Assembly (NCBI GenBank): GCA_910583845.1 | Contig: CAJUAB010000012.1 | Coordinates: 73,061 to 137,060, forward strand | Direction: 5' to 3' | From: an uncultured Acetatifactor sp. | Lineage (GTDB): Bacteria > Bacillota > Clostridia > Lachnospirales > Lachnospiraceae | DNA: 64,000 nucleotides | Part shown: one piece after another, positions 42,550 through 52,172 of the stretch | How the letters are laid out: each line of letters opens with the position of its first letter | How positions within the stretch are numbered: the first letter of the stretch is position 1 | The notes under the pieces: generated by a model | Told to the model about the DNA's origin: nothing | Databases searched by the model: none | The model's input: only the letters and a program-made list of their open reading frames with translations | Program-made: the position numbers and the translations under genes

Positions 42550-43371
42550 TTATCTTCTCAGATTGTTGGCCTGTTGCAGCATCTCGTCAGATGTGGTGAT
42601 CGCTTTGGAATTCATCTCGTAGGCGCGCTGTGCCACAATCATGTTCACCATCTCATCCACGACCTGCACGTTGGAACCCTCCAGATAATTCTGCAGCACC
42701 CTGCTCTTCTCCACATTGGTGCTGTTGAACTCGTTGATGGGACGGCCGCTGGCGGCGGATTCCGCATACAGGCTGTCATCCATGCGCACCAGGCCGGAGG
42801 GATTGTTAAACTGAATCAGACCGATCTGAATTCCCATCGGCTGCGGGATATTCCGCTCATCAGGATAGCATAAGGAGCCATCGGCGGTCACCGTGATGCG
42901 GCTGACCACATAGTTGCTCCCCAGTCTGATCGGTCTCCCCTGAGTGTCCATTACCGGCAGTCCGTCGGAGGTTGTCAGCGCGTTGCTGTTATTCTCCCCC
43001 AGCGCCCAGTCAAAATTACCGTTTCTGGTATAGTATGTATTGCCGTCGCCGCCCTGCACGGCGAAGAAGCCTTTTCCGTCAATGGCAAAGCTCGTATCCT
43101 TCTCAGAAGAGAGCAGCGGTCCCTGCTTGCCATACAGCGCCGTGATCGAGGCATTGCGCACTCCCAGACCTACCTGCGCGCCGGTGGGCTTGGGCCGTCC
43201 GTCGGACGTGGTAGTCTTCTGCTGCAGGTTCTGGTACAGAAGGGACTTGAATTCGTTTACCTCCGTCTTATACCCTGTGGTATTCACATTCGCCAGGTTG
43301 TTGGCTATGTTATCGATATTTGTCTGCTGGGCGATCATGCCTGTCGCCGCTGTCCATAAACTCCGAACCAT
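42550..43371 (-). CDS. flgG: Flagellar basal-body rod protein FlgG (FlhP-like)
   Basis: 273 residues with the N-terminal rod signature MIAQQTNIDNIANNLANVNT, the central GKGFFAVQG and YTRNGNFDW motifs, and the C-terminal VVDEMVNMIVAQRAYEMNSK helix. It forms the distal rod or a related axial part. The mbl-flgF-flgG order matches mbl-flhO-flhP in Bacillus subtilis. GGAGAGAAAGAG precedes the ATG. Confidence 0.92.
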   Translation of the reverse strand: MVRSLWTAATGMIAQQTNIDNIANNLANVNTTGYKTEVNEFKSLLYQNLQQKTTTSDGRPKPTGAQVGLGVRNASITALYGKQGPLLSSEKDTSFAIDGKGFFAVQGGDGNTYYTRNGNFDWALGENNSNALTTSDGLPVMDTQGRPIRLGSNYVVSRITVTADGSLCYPDERNIPQPMGIQIGLIQFNNPSGLVRMDDSLYAESAASGRPINEFNSTNVEKSRVLQNYLEGSNVQVVDEMVNMIVAQRAYEMNSKAITTSDEMLQQANNLRR

Positions 43372-43469
43372 CTCTTTCTCTCCTGTCCCTGCGGCCCATC
43401 TCCCCCACGGGACATGCCGCAGCTGTCATTCTCACCGTCTCAGCCCATCTGTCTCACAGCCTGCGTTCT

Positions 43470-44252
43470 TTACTGTATTCTTCCCAGCTGGTTCACGGCG
43501 ATATCCAGACTCTCGTCATAGGTCTGCACGATTTTCTGGTTGCTCTCATAAGCCCTTGTCACGCTGATCATATTGACCATCTCCGAAATCACGGACATAT
43601 TGGCCATCTCCAGCACACCTGATTTCACTTCCCCGGTGCCGTCTATGGGAGTAGCCCCCTCCACCGGCTGGAAAAAGGTATCCCCGAATTTTTCCAGATA
43701 ATCGTAGTCCTCAAAATCCGCCACCTGGATCTGCGCCACCTGCCGCTCATTCTGGAAGATATTGCCTTCATCGTCAATCTTGGTATCGGTGGTCAGCGTG
43801 TCAAGCTGAATCCGGCGGTTCTGGGTATCCAGCACATACATGCCGTCATTGTTCACCAGATAGCCGTCCTGGGTCAATGTAAAATTGCCCGCTCTGGTAT
43901 ATTTGGTAGAGGTCTCCCCTTCGCCGTCCGTATATTCCAGCGCAAAGAAACCGCTGCCGGACAGCGCCAGATCATAGGTGTTGTCCGTAACCCGAAAAGG
44001 TCCCTGGCCGTAGTCCGTATAATTCTCACCGATCTTCACGCCCAGACGGCTGTGGCCGATGGGCTGGATAGTCCCCAGTCCCACTGAGGAATCCTTGATC
44101 TTCACGGCCAGCACTTCCCGGAAGGGCTGACTGGTGGAGCCTTCCTTTTTAAAGCCTACCGTGGAGGCATTGGCCAGATTGTTAGTCAGTATATCCATGC
44201 GGTTCTGCTCGTTGCGCAGCCCCGTGTGGGCTGTATAGAGTCCTCTAAGCAT
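43470..44252 (-). CDS. flgF: Flagellar basal-body rod protein FlgF-like (FlhO-like)
   Basis: 260 residues. It starts MLRGLYTAHTGLRNEQNRMD with the axial-protein motif LTNNLANASTVGFK, has LALSGSGFFAL and YTRAGNFTLTQDG, and ends with VISEMVNMISVTRAYESNQK. It is a proximal rod subunit. About 100 bases separate it from flgG. AAGGAG precedes the ATG. Confidence 0.9.
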   Translation of the reverse strand: MLRGLYTAHTGLRNEQNRMDILTNNLANASTVGFKKEGSTSQPFREVLAVKIKDSSVGLGTIQPIGHSRLGVKIGENYTDYGQGPFRVTDNTYDLALSGSGFFALEYTDGEGETSTKYTRAGNFTLTQDGYLVNNDGMYVLDTQNRRIQLDTLTTDTKIDDEGNIFQNERQVAQIQVADFEDYDYLEKFGDTFFQPVEGATPIDGTGEVKSGVLEMANMSVISEMVNMISVTRAYESNQKIVQTYDESLDIAVNQLGRIQ

Positions 44253-44285
44253 ATGTCATTCTCCTTCATTACAATTCCGCCTTTG

Positions 44286-45275
44286 TCAATCCTCGCGGTA
44301 GCCCGCCAGAAATTCCACGTACTTGCCGGTGCCGATGGCCACCGCCGTCATGGGATCTTCCGCCGTCATGGTATTGATACCCGTCTTGGCGGAGATCAGA
44401 TCTTCCAGCCCCCGCAGCAGACTGCCGCCGCCGGTGAGCACAATGCCTCTGTCAGCGATGTCCGCCGCCAGCTCGGGCGGAGTCTTCTCCAACACACTGT
44501 GAATCGTCTCCACAATCTGCGCCGTGGTCTCCCGCAGAGCTTCCTCCGTCTCCTCGGAGGAGACCTTCACCGTCTTGGGCAGACCTGTCACCAGGTTTCG
44601 GCCCCGGACATCCATATAGTCCACCTCCGGACGCTTGAACGCCGAACCGATCTTGATCTTCAGATCCTCCGCAGTCCGCTCGCCGATGAGCAGATTGTGC
44701 TTCTTACGCATGTACCGTACGATAGCCTCGTCAAAATCGTCTCCGGCTATCTTGATGGAGGCGCTGACCACAGTACCTCCCAGAGAGATCACGGCTATAT
44801 CGGAGGTGCCGCCGCCGATATCCACGATCATATTGCCACAGGGCTTGGAAATGTCGATCCCCGCACCAATGGCCGCCGCAATGGGCTCCTCTATGATGAA
44901 TACCTCCCGGGCTCCCGCCTGGTAGGTAGCATCCTCAACCGCTTTCTTTTCCACTTCCGTCACTCCGCTGGGCACACAGACCGCTATGCGGGGTTTGCGG
45001 AAGGTTCTCTTTCCCAGAGCCTTCTGGATAAAGTACTTCATCATCTTCTCTGTGACGGTATAGTCCGAAATAACCCCCTGCCGCAGAGGCCTCACCGCCA
45101 CAATATTGCCGGGTGTGCGCCCCAGCATCAGCCGGGCGTCCTCCCCGATGGCTTTAATCTTGTTGGTATCTCTATCAAAAGCTACAACAGACGGCTCCTT
45201 CAGGACTACGCCCTTTCCTCTGATGTAAACCAAAATGCTGGCGGTACCCAAATCAATTCCGATATCCGTATACAT
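44286..45275 (-). CDS. mbl: Rod shape-determining protein, MreB/Mbl family
   Basis: 329 residues of actin-like fold: GIDLGTASILVYIRGKG, VDIGGGTSDIAVISLGG and LTGGGSLLRGLEDL are the nucleotide-binding phosphate 1, phosphate 2 and adenosine motifs. It organises side-wall synthesis. The flagellar rod genes downstream point to Mbl rather than MreB. The transcript has a leader of about 175 bases carrying the second 60-bp palindrome. AAAGGGG precedes the ATG. Confidence 0.93.
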   Translation of the reverse strand: MYTDIGIDLGTASILVYIRGKGVVLKEPSVVAFDRDTNKIKAIGEDARLMLGRTPGNIVAVRPLRQGVISDYTVTEKMMKYFIQKALGKRTFRKPRIAVCVPSGVTEVEKKAVEDATYQAGAREVFIIEEPIAAAIGAGIDISKPCGNMIVDIGGGTSDIAVISLGGTVVSASIKIAGDDFDEAIVRYMRKKHNLLIGERTAEDLKIKIGSAFKRPEVDYMDVRGRNLVTGLPKTVKVSSEETEEALRETTAQIVETIHSVLEKTPPELAADIADRGIVLTGGGSLLRGLEDLISAKTGINTMTAEDPMTAVAIGTGKYVEFLAGYRED

Positions 45276-45301
45276 ATGTTACTACCCCTTTCATGGTATC
45301 A

Positions 45302-45361
45302 ATACTCACGAGCGATGGATTTTACCGCTGGATCATAGCGCTTTAAGCTCGTGAGTCGGGT
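45302..45361. repeat. 60-bp palindromic element, copy 2, in the mbl leader
   Basis: ACTCACGAGC and GCTCGTGAGT form the ends; the outer 15 bases on each side match copy 1 (20128-20187) exactly when that copy is reverse-complemented. The element lies between the mbl promoter and its start codon, so it should be transcribed as a hairpin in the 5' leader. Confidence 0.8.
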
Positions 45362-45457
45362 AAAATGGCAAATATCACTGCCCGCAGGTATATGTTAATG
45401 TTTCCACATTTTCAGATAAATAAACAATTCCTGTGCAGACGCATAACGTCAACGTAC

Positions 45458-45485
45458 ATTATACATGAAAACATTTTTTTTTCAA
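45458..45485 (-). promoter_or_regulatory. Sigma-A promoter of mbl-flgF-flgG-flgJ
   Basis: TTGAAA (45485-45480) and TATAAT (45463-45458) are 16 bases apart on the minus strand with an A-tract in the spacer. The 322-base space 45276-45597 holds this promoter, the palindromic element and the uvrA terminator; nothing else was seen in it. Confidence 0.8.
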
Positions 45486-45521
45486 AGGGGTTTTGCAAAA
45501 ATTTCAGGAGTTTTTAAATGC

Positions 45522-45552
45522 GAAAAGAAAACGGTTCCCTCCGTTCTCTTTC
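45522..45552 (-). terminator. Probable terminator of uvrB-uvrA
   Basis: GAAAAGAAAACGG (45522-45534) can pair with CCGTTCTCTTTCC (45541-45552) apart from one mismatch. On the minus strand the 3' side is T-rich. Confidence 0.65.
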
Positions 45553-45597
45553 CGCATCCGTGCTTTCCCTATTTATATCGGCTGATTTCGGAAGGGC

Positions 45598-48453
45598 TTA
45601 ACCCCTCTCCAGCATCTTTTTTACATAAATGCCCGTATAGGACCCGGGAGTCCGGGCGATCTCCTCCGGCGTTCCCTGGGCGATGACGGTGCCTCCCCGG
45701 TCTCCGCCTTCCGGCCCCATATCTATGATATAGTCCGCCGCCTTGATCACATCCAGATTGTGTTCAATGACAATCACCGTATTGCCGCCGTCCGCCAGCT
45801 TGTGCAGAATCTCCACCAGTTTATGGACGTCCGCGAAATGCAGGCCTGTGGTGGGCTCGTCCAGAATATACACCGTCTTGCCCGTACTGCGCCTGGACAG
45901 CTCCGTGGCCAGCTTGATCCGCTGGGCCTCGCCTCCGGACAGGGTGGTGGAGGGCTGTCCCAGCTTCACATAAGACAGTCCCACATCATACAGGGTCTGA
46001 ATCTTATTGCGGATGGAGGGCACATTCTCAAAGAACGGCAGCGCCTCCTCCACCGTCATATCCAGCACGTCGTAGATGCTTTTGCCCTTGTATTTCACGT
46101 CCAGAGTCTCCCTGTTGTAGCGCTTGCCGCCGCAGACTTCACAGGGCACATATACATCCGGCAGGAAATGCATCTCGATCTTGATGATGCCGTCTCCGCT
46201 GCACGCCTCACATCGCCCGCCCTTCACGTTAAAACTGAACCGTCCCTTGTTATATCCCTTGGCCTTGGCATCGGGAGTGGAGGCAAACAGATCGCGTATC
46301 ATGTCAAACACCCCGGTATAGGTGGCGGGATTAGATCTGGGGGTCCGTCCGATGGGCGACTGGTCAATATCGATCACCTTGTCCAGCTGTTCGATTCCCT
46401 CAATTCCTCTGTGCTTTCCCGGAATCACCCTGGCCCGGTTCAGATCCCGGGACAGATGCTTGTTCAGGACCTCGTTCACCAGAGAGCTTTTTCCGGAACC
46501 GGACACACCGGTGACGCAGGTCATAATCCCCAGGGGAAAGGTTACATCCACATTTTTCAGATTGTTTTCCGCCGCTCCCAGCACTTTGATGGTTCCTGTG
46601 GGCTTGCGGCGCGTCGCGGGCACGGGGATGGATTTTCTGCCGCTTAAATACTGGCCTGTCACGGACTCGGGCACCTCCATGATCTCCGCCGCGGTTCCCA
46701 CCGCCACCACTTCGCCTCCGTGGGAACCTGCGCCGGGGCCGATATCCACGATATAGTCCGCCGCCAGCATGGTGTCTTCGTCATGCTCCACCACAATCAG
46801 GGTATTGCCCAGATCCCGCAGCTGCTTTAATGTGGCCAGCAGCTTGTCGTTGTCCCGCTGGTGCAGGCCGATACTGGGTTCGTCCAGAATGTAGCACACC
46901 CCCACCAGGCCGGAGCCGATCTGCGTGGCCAGGCGTATCCGCTGGGCCTCGCCGCCCGACAGGCTGGCTGTGGCCCGGGACAGGGACAGGTAATCCAGTC
47001 CCACGTCCTGCAGAAATTTTACCCTGGCACGGATCTCCTTGAGCAGCTGTTTCCCGATAAACTCCTGCTGAGGTGTCAGCTGTAAGTTCATCACAAAGTC
47101 ATAGAGCTTTACAATGGACAGGGCGGTGACTTCATAAATATTCTTATCGCCCACCGTCACCGCCAAAGACTCCCGTTTCAGGCGCATTCCCTTACACTCC
47201 TTGCAGGGTGTGATCCGCATAAACGTCTCATACTCCGCCTTCATGGATTCGGAGCCCGACTCCCGGTATCTGCGCTCCAGGTTCAGGAGCAGTCCCTCAA
47301 AGGCGACCGGATATTCCCCTTTCCCCCGCTGTCCTTCATAATATACGGTGACCTCTTTTCCACCGGTGCCGTGGGTCAGCACTTCCTTGACCTTCTCCGG
47401 ATAATCCTGAAAGGGCGTGTCCAGATCAAAATGGTATTCCTTGCAGAGCGCTTGCAGAAGCGCGTTTGTAAAGCTGCCTTTGGAGTTGCAGGACTGCCAG
47501 CCGAGAGCCACGATGGCACCCTGATTGATGGACAGACTCTGGTTGGGAATGATCAGTTCCATATCAAACTCCATCTTATAGCCAAGGCCGAAGCACACCG
47601 GACAGGCGCCGAAAGGATTGTTGAAGGAAAAACTGCGGGGCTCCACTTCGCTGATACTGATACCGCAGTCCGGGCAGGAAAAGCTCTGGGAAAAGTTCAT
47701 GACTTCTCCTCCGATCACATCCACTTCCAGAAGGCCCTCCGCCAGTTCCAGCACATTCTCAATAGAATCCGCCAGGCGCTTCTGAATGCCTTCCTTCACC
47801 ACCAGCCGGTCCACCACAATCTCTATGTTGTGCTTGACGTTTTTCTCCATGGGGATATCCTCCGACAGCTCATACAGATTGCCGTCCACTCTCACCCGGA
47901 CATAGCCGCTTTTCTTGGCCCGGTCAAACACCTTTTCATGCATTCCCTTACGGCCTCTGACCACCGGGGCCAGCAGCTGGATTCGGGCCCCCTCCCCCAG
48001 CGCCATAATCTGATCCACCATCTGGTCCACTGTCTGCCTGGCAATGACTCTGCCGCATTTGGGACAATGGGGGATGCCGATTCTGGCGTAGAGCAGACGA
48101 AAATAGTCATAGATCTCCGTCACGGTTCCCACTGTGGAACGGGGGTTGCGGTTGGTGGATTTCTGGTCAATGGAAATGGCCGGAGATAATCCGTCAATGC
48201 GTTCCACATTGGGTTTCTCCATCTGGCCCAGAAACTGCCTCGCGTAGGAGGACAGGGATTCCATGTATCTGCGCTGTCCCTCCGCATAGATGGTGTCGAA
48301 GGCCAGCGAAGACTTCCCTGATCCTGACATGCCTGTCAGCACAACAAACTCATTTCTGGGGATATCCACATCAATATTTTTCAGGTTGTGCTCACTGGCC
48401 CCCCTGATCTTGATATATTCCCTTCTGGGGAGCATTTTCTTTGTTTCTTCCAT
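45598..48453 (-). CDS. uvrA: Excinuclease ABC subunit A
   Basis: About 951 residues with two ABC ATPase modules. Walker A motifs are GMSGSGKSSLAFDT and GVSGSGKSSLVNEV, signature motifs include SGGEAQRIRLA twice, and zinc sites include CPKCGRV and CEACSGDG with CEVCGG. It scans DNA for lesions and loads UvrB. The ATG at 48453 (GAGGT upstream) gives the normal family length; the frame runs 38 codons further without support. uvrB is directly upstream. Confidence 0.97.
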   Translation of the reverse strand: MEETKKMLPRREYIKIRGASEHNLKNIDVDIPRNEFVVLTGMSGSGKSSLAFDTIYAEGQRRYMESLSSYARQFLGQMEKPNVERIDGLSPAISIDQKSTNRNPRSTVGTVTEIYDYFRLLYARIGIPHCPKCGRVIARQTVDQMVDQIMALGEGARIQLLAPVVRGRKGMHEKVFDRAKKSGYVRVRVDGNLYELSEDIPMEKNVKHNIEIVVDRLVVKEGIQKRLADSIENVLELAEGLLEVDVIGGEVMNFSQSFSCPDCGISISEVEPRSFSFNNPFGACPVCFGLGYKMEFDMELIIPNQSLSINQGAIVALGWQSCNSKGSFTNALLQALCKEYHFDLDTPFQDYPEKVKEVLTHGTGGKEVTVYYEGQRGKGEYPVAFEGLLLNLERRYRESGSESMKAEYETFMRITPCKECKGMRLKRESLAVTVGDKNIYEVTALSIVKLYDFVMNLQLTPQQEFIGKQLLKEIRARVKFLQDVGLDYLSLSRATASLSGGEAQRIRLATQIGSGLVGVCYILDEPSIGLHQRDNDKLLATLKQLRDLGNTLIVVEHDEDTMLAADYIVDIGPGAGSHGGEVVAVGTAAEIMEVPESVTGQYLSGRKSIPVPATRRKPTGTIKVLGAAENNLKNVDVTFPLGIMTCVTGVSGSGKSSLVNEVLNKHLSRDLNRARVIPGKHRGIEGIEQLDKVIDIDQSPIGRTPRSNPATYTGVFDMIRDLFASTPDAKAKGYNKGRFSFNVKGGRCEACSGDGIIKIEMHFLPDVYVPCEVCGGKRYNRETLDVKYKGKSIYDVLDMTVEEALPFFENVPSIRNKIQTLYDVGLSYVKLGQPSTTLSGGEAQRIKLATELSRRSTGKTVYILDEPTTGLHFADVHKLVEILHKLADGGNTVIVIEHNLDVIKAADYIIDMGPEGGDRGGTVIAQGTPEEIARTPGSYTGIYVKKMLERG

Positions 48454-48598
48454 ATTTGTATGATACCTCGCTTGTCTCTGTATTGTAATTATGCAAAGCG
48501 TGTTTCCGACAGGTTCCACGCCTGCGTGATCCCGTGAGCCGGGATTCGGAATCCTTTTTCCGGGCACTTCTCCGTCCGCGATACGGCCATTTTACATG

Positions 48599-50596
48599 TC
48601 AGGCGTCCTCCTCGCTGAGCTCATTTAGTTTTCCCTTAAGCTCCAGCATCTTATCCCGCAGCTCCGCCGCGGCCTCAAAGTTCAGATCTGCCGCCGCTTT
48701 CTGCATCTTCCGCTGGATCTCCGCAATCAGTTTTTCCAGTTCCCTGCGGCTCATGGATTCGGGATCTTTCTCAAAGCGCACCTCTTCCTGCGCGATTTCC
48801 CTGGAAATGCTGATCAGCTCCCGCACTGCCTTCTTGATGGTCTGGGGCGTAATCCCATGGGCCTTGTTGTAGGCGGTCTGAATGGCCCGGCGGCGGTTGG
48901 TCTCATCGATGGCCATGCGCATGGAATCCGTGATCACATCCGCGTACATGATTACGCGTCCGTCCGCGTTGCGGGCCGCCCGCCCTATGGTCTGGATCAG
49001 GGAAGTGCCGCTGCGCAGAAATCCCTCTTTGTCCGCGTCCAGTATGGCCACCAGGGTAATCTCGGGAATATCCAGCCCCTCCCGCAGCAGATTGATGCCC
49101 ACAAGCACATCGAACACATCCAGGCGCATGTCCCGGATAATCTCAGCCCGCTCCAGCGTGTCAATATCCGAGTGAAGATATTTCACCCGGATGCCGACTT
49201 CCTTCATATAGTCCGTGAGATCCTCAGCCATACGCTTGGTCAGGGTGGTAATCAGAACCTTATTGTGCTTCTCCACCTCGCGCCTGATCTCCCCGATCAG
49301 GTCGTCCACCTGGCCCTCCACCGGCCGCACATCCACCTGCGGGTCCAGAAGACCGGTGGGGCGAATAATCTGCTCCGCCCGAAGCAGCTCATGTTCCTCC
49401 TCATACTTGGCCGGAGTGGCGGACACAAAGAGGATCTGATCGATATGGGCCTCAAACTCCGAGAAATTCAAGGGACGGTTGTCCAGCGCCGAGGGCAGCC
49501 TGAAGCCGTAATCCACCAGCGTGGTCTTGCGGGACCTGTCCCCGGCATACATGGCGCCGATCTGGGGAATCGTCATATGGGACTCGTCTATGATAATCAG
49601 ATAATCATCCCCGAAATAATCCATCAGGCATTTGGGAGGTTCTCCCGGCTTCGTACCGCTCAGATGGCGGGAGTAGTTCTCTATGCCGGAGCAGAACCCC
49701 GCTTCCCGCAGCATTTCCACGTCGAAGTTGGTGCGCTCCGCGATACGCTGGGCCTCAATCAGCTTGTCCTCCCCCTTGAAAAACCGCACCCGCTCCTCCA
49801 GCTCGATCTCGATATTGTCACAGGCGCGCCTGATCTTTTCCGCCGCCACCACATAGTGGGATGCCGGAAAGATGGAAATATGGTTCAATGTGGCGCGGGC
49901 CCTGCCCGTGAGGGGCTCCACCTGGGAAATCCGGTCGATCTCGTCCCCGAAAAATTCCACCCGGATCAGGTAGTCGCCTCCCTGGGCCGGATAGATCTCC
50001 ACCACATCCCCCCGCACCCGGAAAGTGCCTCTCTGCAAATCCATGTCGTTGCGGTCATACTGGATATCCACCAATTCCCTGAGCACCTGGTCCCGGTCCT
50101 TCACCATACCCGGGCGCAGGGACACAATCATCTCCTGATAATCATCCGGGCTGCCCAGTCCGTAGATGCAGGAGACACTGGCCACCACGATCACATCCCT
50201 GCGCTCGGACAGAGAGGCTGTGGCGGACAGCCGCAGCTTGTCGATTTCGTCATTGACGGAAGAATCCTTGGCAATATAGGTATCCGATGAGGGCACATAG
50301 GCCTCCGGCTGGTAATAATCATAGTAGGAGACAAAGTATTCTACCGCGTTTTCCGGAAAAAACTCTTTAAATTCTCCGTAGAGCTGGCCCGCCAATGTCT
50401 TGTTGTGCGCGATGATAAGGGTGGGCTTATTCAGCGCCGCAATCACGTTGGCCATGGTAAAGGTCTTACCGGAACCGGTGACTCCCAGCAGGGTCTCACA
50501 CTGATTTCCCTGCCTAAAGCCCTCCACCAGCGCCTCAATCGCCGCGGGCTGATCGCCGGTAGGCTGATATTCGGATACTAATTTAAAGTGATCCAT
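48599..50596 (-). CDS. uvrB: Excinuclease ABC subunit B
   Basis: 665 residues, a normal length: YQPTGDQPAAIEALVEGF, Walker A LLGVTGSGKTFTM, the damage-probing hairpin YYDYYQPEAYVP, DESHMT, QTIGRAARN, and the C-terminal UVR helix pair (ELEKLIAEIQRKMQKAA) that binds UvrC. GAGGAGG precedes the ATG at 50596; upstream in-frame codons overlap the promoter and are rejected. A LexA-type box lies upstream. Confidence 0.97.
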   Translation of the reverse strand: MDHFKLVSEYQPTGDQPAAIEALVEGFRQGNQCETLLGVTGSGKTFTMANVIAALNKPTLIIAHNKTLAGQLYGEFKEFFPENAVEYFVSYYDYYQPEAYVPSSDTYIAKDSSVNDEIDKLRLSATASLSERRDVIVVASVSCIYGLGSPDDYQEMIVSLRPGMVKDRDQVLRELVDIQYDRNDMDLQRGTFRVRGDVVEIYPAQGGDYLIRVEFFGDEIDRISQVEPLTGRARATLNHISIFPASHYVVAAEKIRRACDNIEIELEERVRFFKGEDKLIEAQRIAERTNFDVEMLREAGFCSGIENYSRHLSGTKPGEPPKCLMDYFGDDYLIIIDESHMTIPQIGAMYAGDRSRKTTLVDYGFRLPSALDNRPLNFSEFEAHIDQILFVSATPAKYEEEHELLRAEQIIRPTGLLDPQVDVRPVEGQVDDLIGEIRREVEKHNKVLITTLTKRMAEDLTDYMKEVGIRVKYLHSDIDTLERAEIIRDMRLDVFDVLVGINLLREGLDIPEITLVAILDADKEGFLRSGTSLIQTIGRAARNADGRVIMYADVITDSMRMAIDETNRRRAIQTAYNKAHGITPQTIKKAVRELISISREIAQEEVRFEKDPESMSRRELEKLIAEIQRKMQKAAADLNFEAAAELRDKMLELKGKLNELSEEDA

Positions 50597-50654
50597 AAAA
50601 ACCTCCTCAAACAATTCGGTCATGATCAGATCATACAGAATCAAATTCCTATGT

Positions 50655-50683
50655 ATTCTATCATATTTCCGATCTTTTGTACA
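50655..50683 (-). promoter_or_regulatory. Probable uvrB promoter
   Basis: TGTACA (50683-50678) and TAGAAT (50660-50655) are 17 bases apart on the minus strand, about 60 bases before the start codon. The -35 is weak. Confidence 0.55.
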
Positions 50684-50693
50684 GATGGTTTCA

Positions 50694-50705
50694 GAACATT
50701 TGTTC
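50694..50705. promoter_or_regulatory. LexA (SOS) box of uvrBA
   Basis: GAACATTTGTTC fits the Gram-positive LexA core GAAC-N4-GTTC and lies 10 bases upstream of the predicted -35. A further half-site GTTCG is at 50711-50715. DNA damage should therefore induce uvrBA. Confidence 0.75.
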
Positions 50706-50766
50706 CGAATGTTCGTTCCCGGGGTATATCCGTCCACAATCCCCTCCCGGGCCGCTCCTTAAGTGC

Positions 50767-50800
50767 AAAAAAATGCCACTGCGCCGCAGTGGCATTTTTT
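50767..50800 (-). terminator. Bidirectional intrinsic terminator after ctpA
   Basis: ATGCCACTGCG and CGCAGTGGCAT form the stem, flanked by an A-run on one side and a T-run on the other, so it can work on both strands. It lies just downstream of the ctpA stop. Confidence 0.95.
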
Positions 50801-50808
50801 GAGCGAAT

Positions 50809-52071
50809 TTATTCCATAATCCCCAGCAGCACTTCCTTGGCCTTTTCCAGCTGGTTGTCATAGCCGCTGCCGTAATAGGCCTCGCCGTCAAAGGGACAGA
50901 CCACGTCGGGATCTATGCCGATCCCGTGAATATTGCGTCCCTTGGGCGTGAAATAACTGCTGATCGTGATCTTGACCGCGGACCCGTCCCGCAGAGTCAG
51001 CATCTGCTGTACAATCCCCTTTCCGAAAGTGGTGGTACCCACCAGCGTACCCTTTTCATAGTCCTGGATAGCGCCGGAGAGAAGCTCGGAGGCGCTGGCG
51101 CTGTTGCCGTCGATCAGAACCACCAGGGGCAGTTCAAACTCATTGCTGCCGTCACAGCTGTACTGCTCCCGCTTGCCGTATTTGTCTTCGGTATAAACCA
51201 CCAGACCCTCGGGCAGCAACATTCTGGCAATGTCCACCACCGCGTTTACACTCCCGCCCGGGTTCCCCCGCAGATCCAGCACCAGCCCTTTCATGCCGCT
51301 GCCCCGGGAGGTCTCCAGGGCCTGCTCAAACTGGCTCGGCGTCACTTCGTCAAATTCGATGATGCGGATATAAGCCATGCCGTCCCCCAGCATTTCCTGC
51401 TCCACCGTGGGAATCTCCACCTGCCTGCGCTGTACGGCCATCTCCAGGTATTCTCCGTCCCTGTAGATCGTCATTCGCACAGTGGTGCCCTCCTCCCCCT
51501 TGATCAGGCTCACCACTTTATCCAGATCCATGCCGTAAGTGGACTCACCCTCCACTTCATAGATAATATCATTGGGCCGCAGTCCCACCTCCTCAGCCGG
51601 AGAGCCCGGGATGGGGCTGTTGATCTTCGGATAATTGCGCTCCGTGTCCTGGGCCACATAAGCGCCGATCCCATAGTAGGCACCCTTGTTCTGCTCCATG
51701 AACGTGCTGAAATCGCTGGCGTTGAAATAACTGGTATAGGGGTCGCCCACCGCGTCCATCAAGCCCTGATAGATGCCGTTTTCCAGATCCTCGCGGCTGA
51801 TGCCGTCCTTATAATAGTACTGTTCTATCATGTATTCCAGCGTATCCACTTTGTCCGACACAATATCGCTCAGTTTGCCCTCCGGGTCCGAACTGCCCGC
51901 GTTGACCTGCTGGCTGTCCCGCCCGCCGCTTTCCACTCTCTGCTGGATCTGATACCCTACATATCCCACGCACACCACCAGCAGGGAGGTGATGACGCCC
52001 ACAATCAGACCTGCGAAAAATCTGCCCCCGTCACCGGTCTGGCGCTTATTCTGCTGTTCAAATACTTCCAT
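50809..52071 (-). CDS. ctpA: C-terminal processing peptidase (S41 family)
   Basis: 420 residues: one N-terminal membrane helix (about 20-42), an N-terminal cap region, a PDZ domain (GAYVAQDTERNYPKINSP to GLRPNDIIYEVEG), and the S41 core with catalytic Ser in NSASASELLSGA and Lys in TTFGKGIVQ. It cleaves proteins outside the membrane near their C-termini. The start at 52071 has AAGAGG upstream. It follows an EnvC/PcsB-like gene and ftsEX; in Bacillus subtilis ctpB is also close to ftsEX. The M23 protein next door is a possible substrate, which is inference. Confidence 0.93.
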   Translation of the reverse strand: MEVFEQQNKRQTGDGGRFFAGLIVGVITSLLVVCVGYVGYQIQQRVESGGRDSQQVNAGSSDPEGKLSDIVSDKVDTLEYMIEQYYYKDGISREDLENGIYQGLMDAVGDPYTSYFNASDFSTFMEQNKGAYYGIGAYVAQDTERNYPKINSPIPGSPAEEVGLRPNDIIYEVEGESTYGMDLDKVVSLIKGEEGTTVRMTIYRDGEYLEMAVQRRQVEIPTVEQEMLGDGMAYIRIIEFDEVTPSQFEQALETSRGSGMKGLVLDLRGNPGGSVNAVVDIARMLLPEGLVVYTEDKYGKREQYSCDGSNEFELPLVVLIDGNSASASELLSGAIQDYEKGTLVGTTTFGKGIVQQMLTLRDGSAVKITISSYFTPKGRNIHGIGIDPDVVCPFDGEAYYGSGYDNQLEKAKEVLLGIME

Positions 52072-52105
52072 GTCTACCTCTTTTCCGCATAGCCGGCATC
52101 CGGCC

Positions 52106-52172
52106 CGCGCCAGACGCCGATTTCCAGCTTCCGGCAGGCTTACACGGCGCAAAAACGCGCCAGACGCCGGAA
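52106..52172 (-). other. Repeated 14-mer and nested hairpin in the ctpA leader
   Basis: CGCGCCAGACGCCG occurs at 52106-52119 and again at 52156-52169. CTTCCGGC (52128-52135) pairs with GCCGGAAG (52165-52172), and GGCGC (52146-52150) with GCGCC (52157-52161) inside it. The duplicate arm offers an alternative pairing partner. No T-run follows. Confidence 0.5.
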
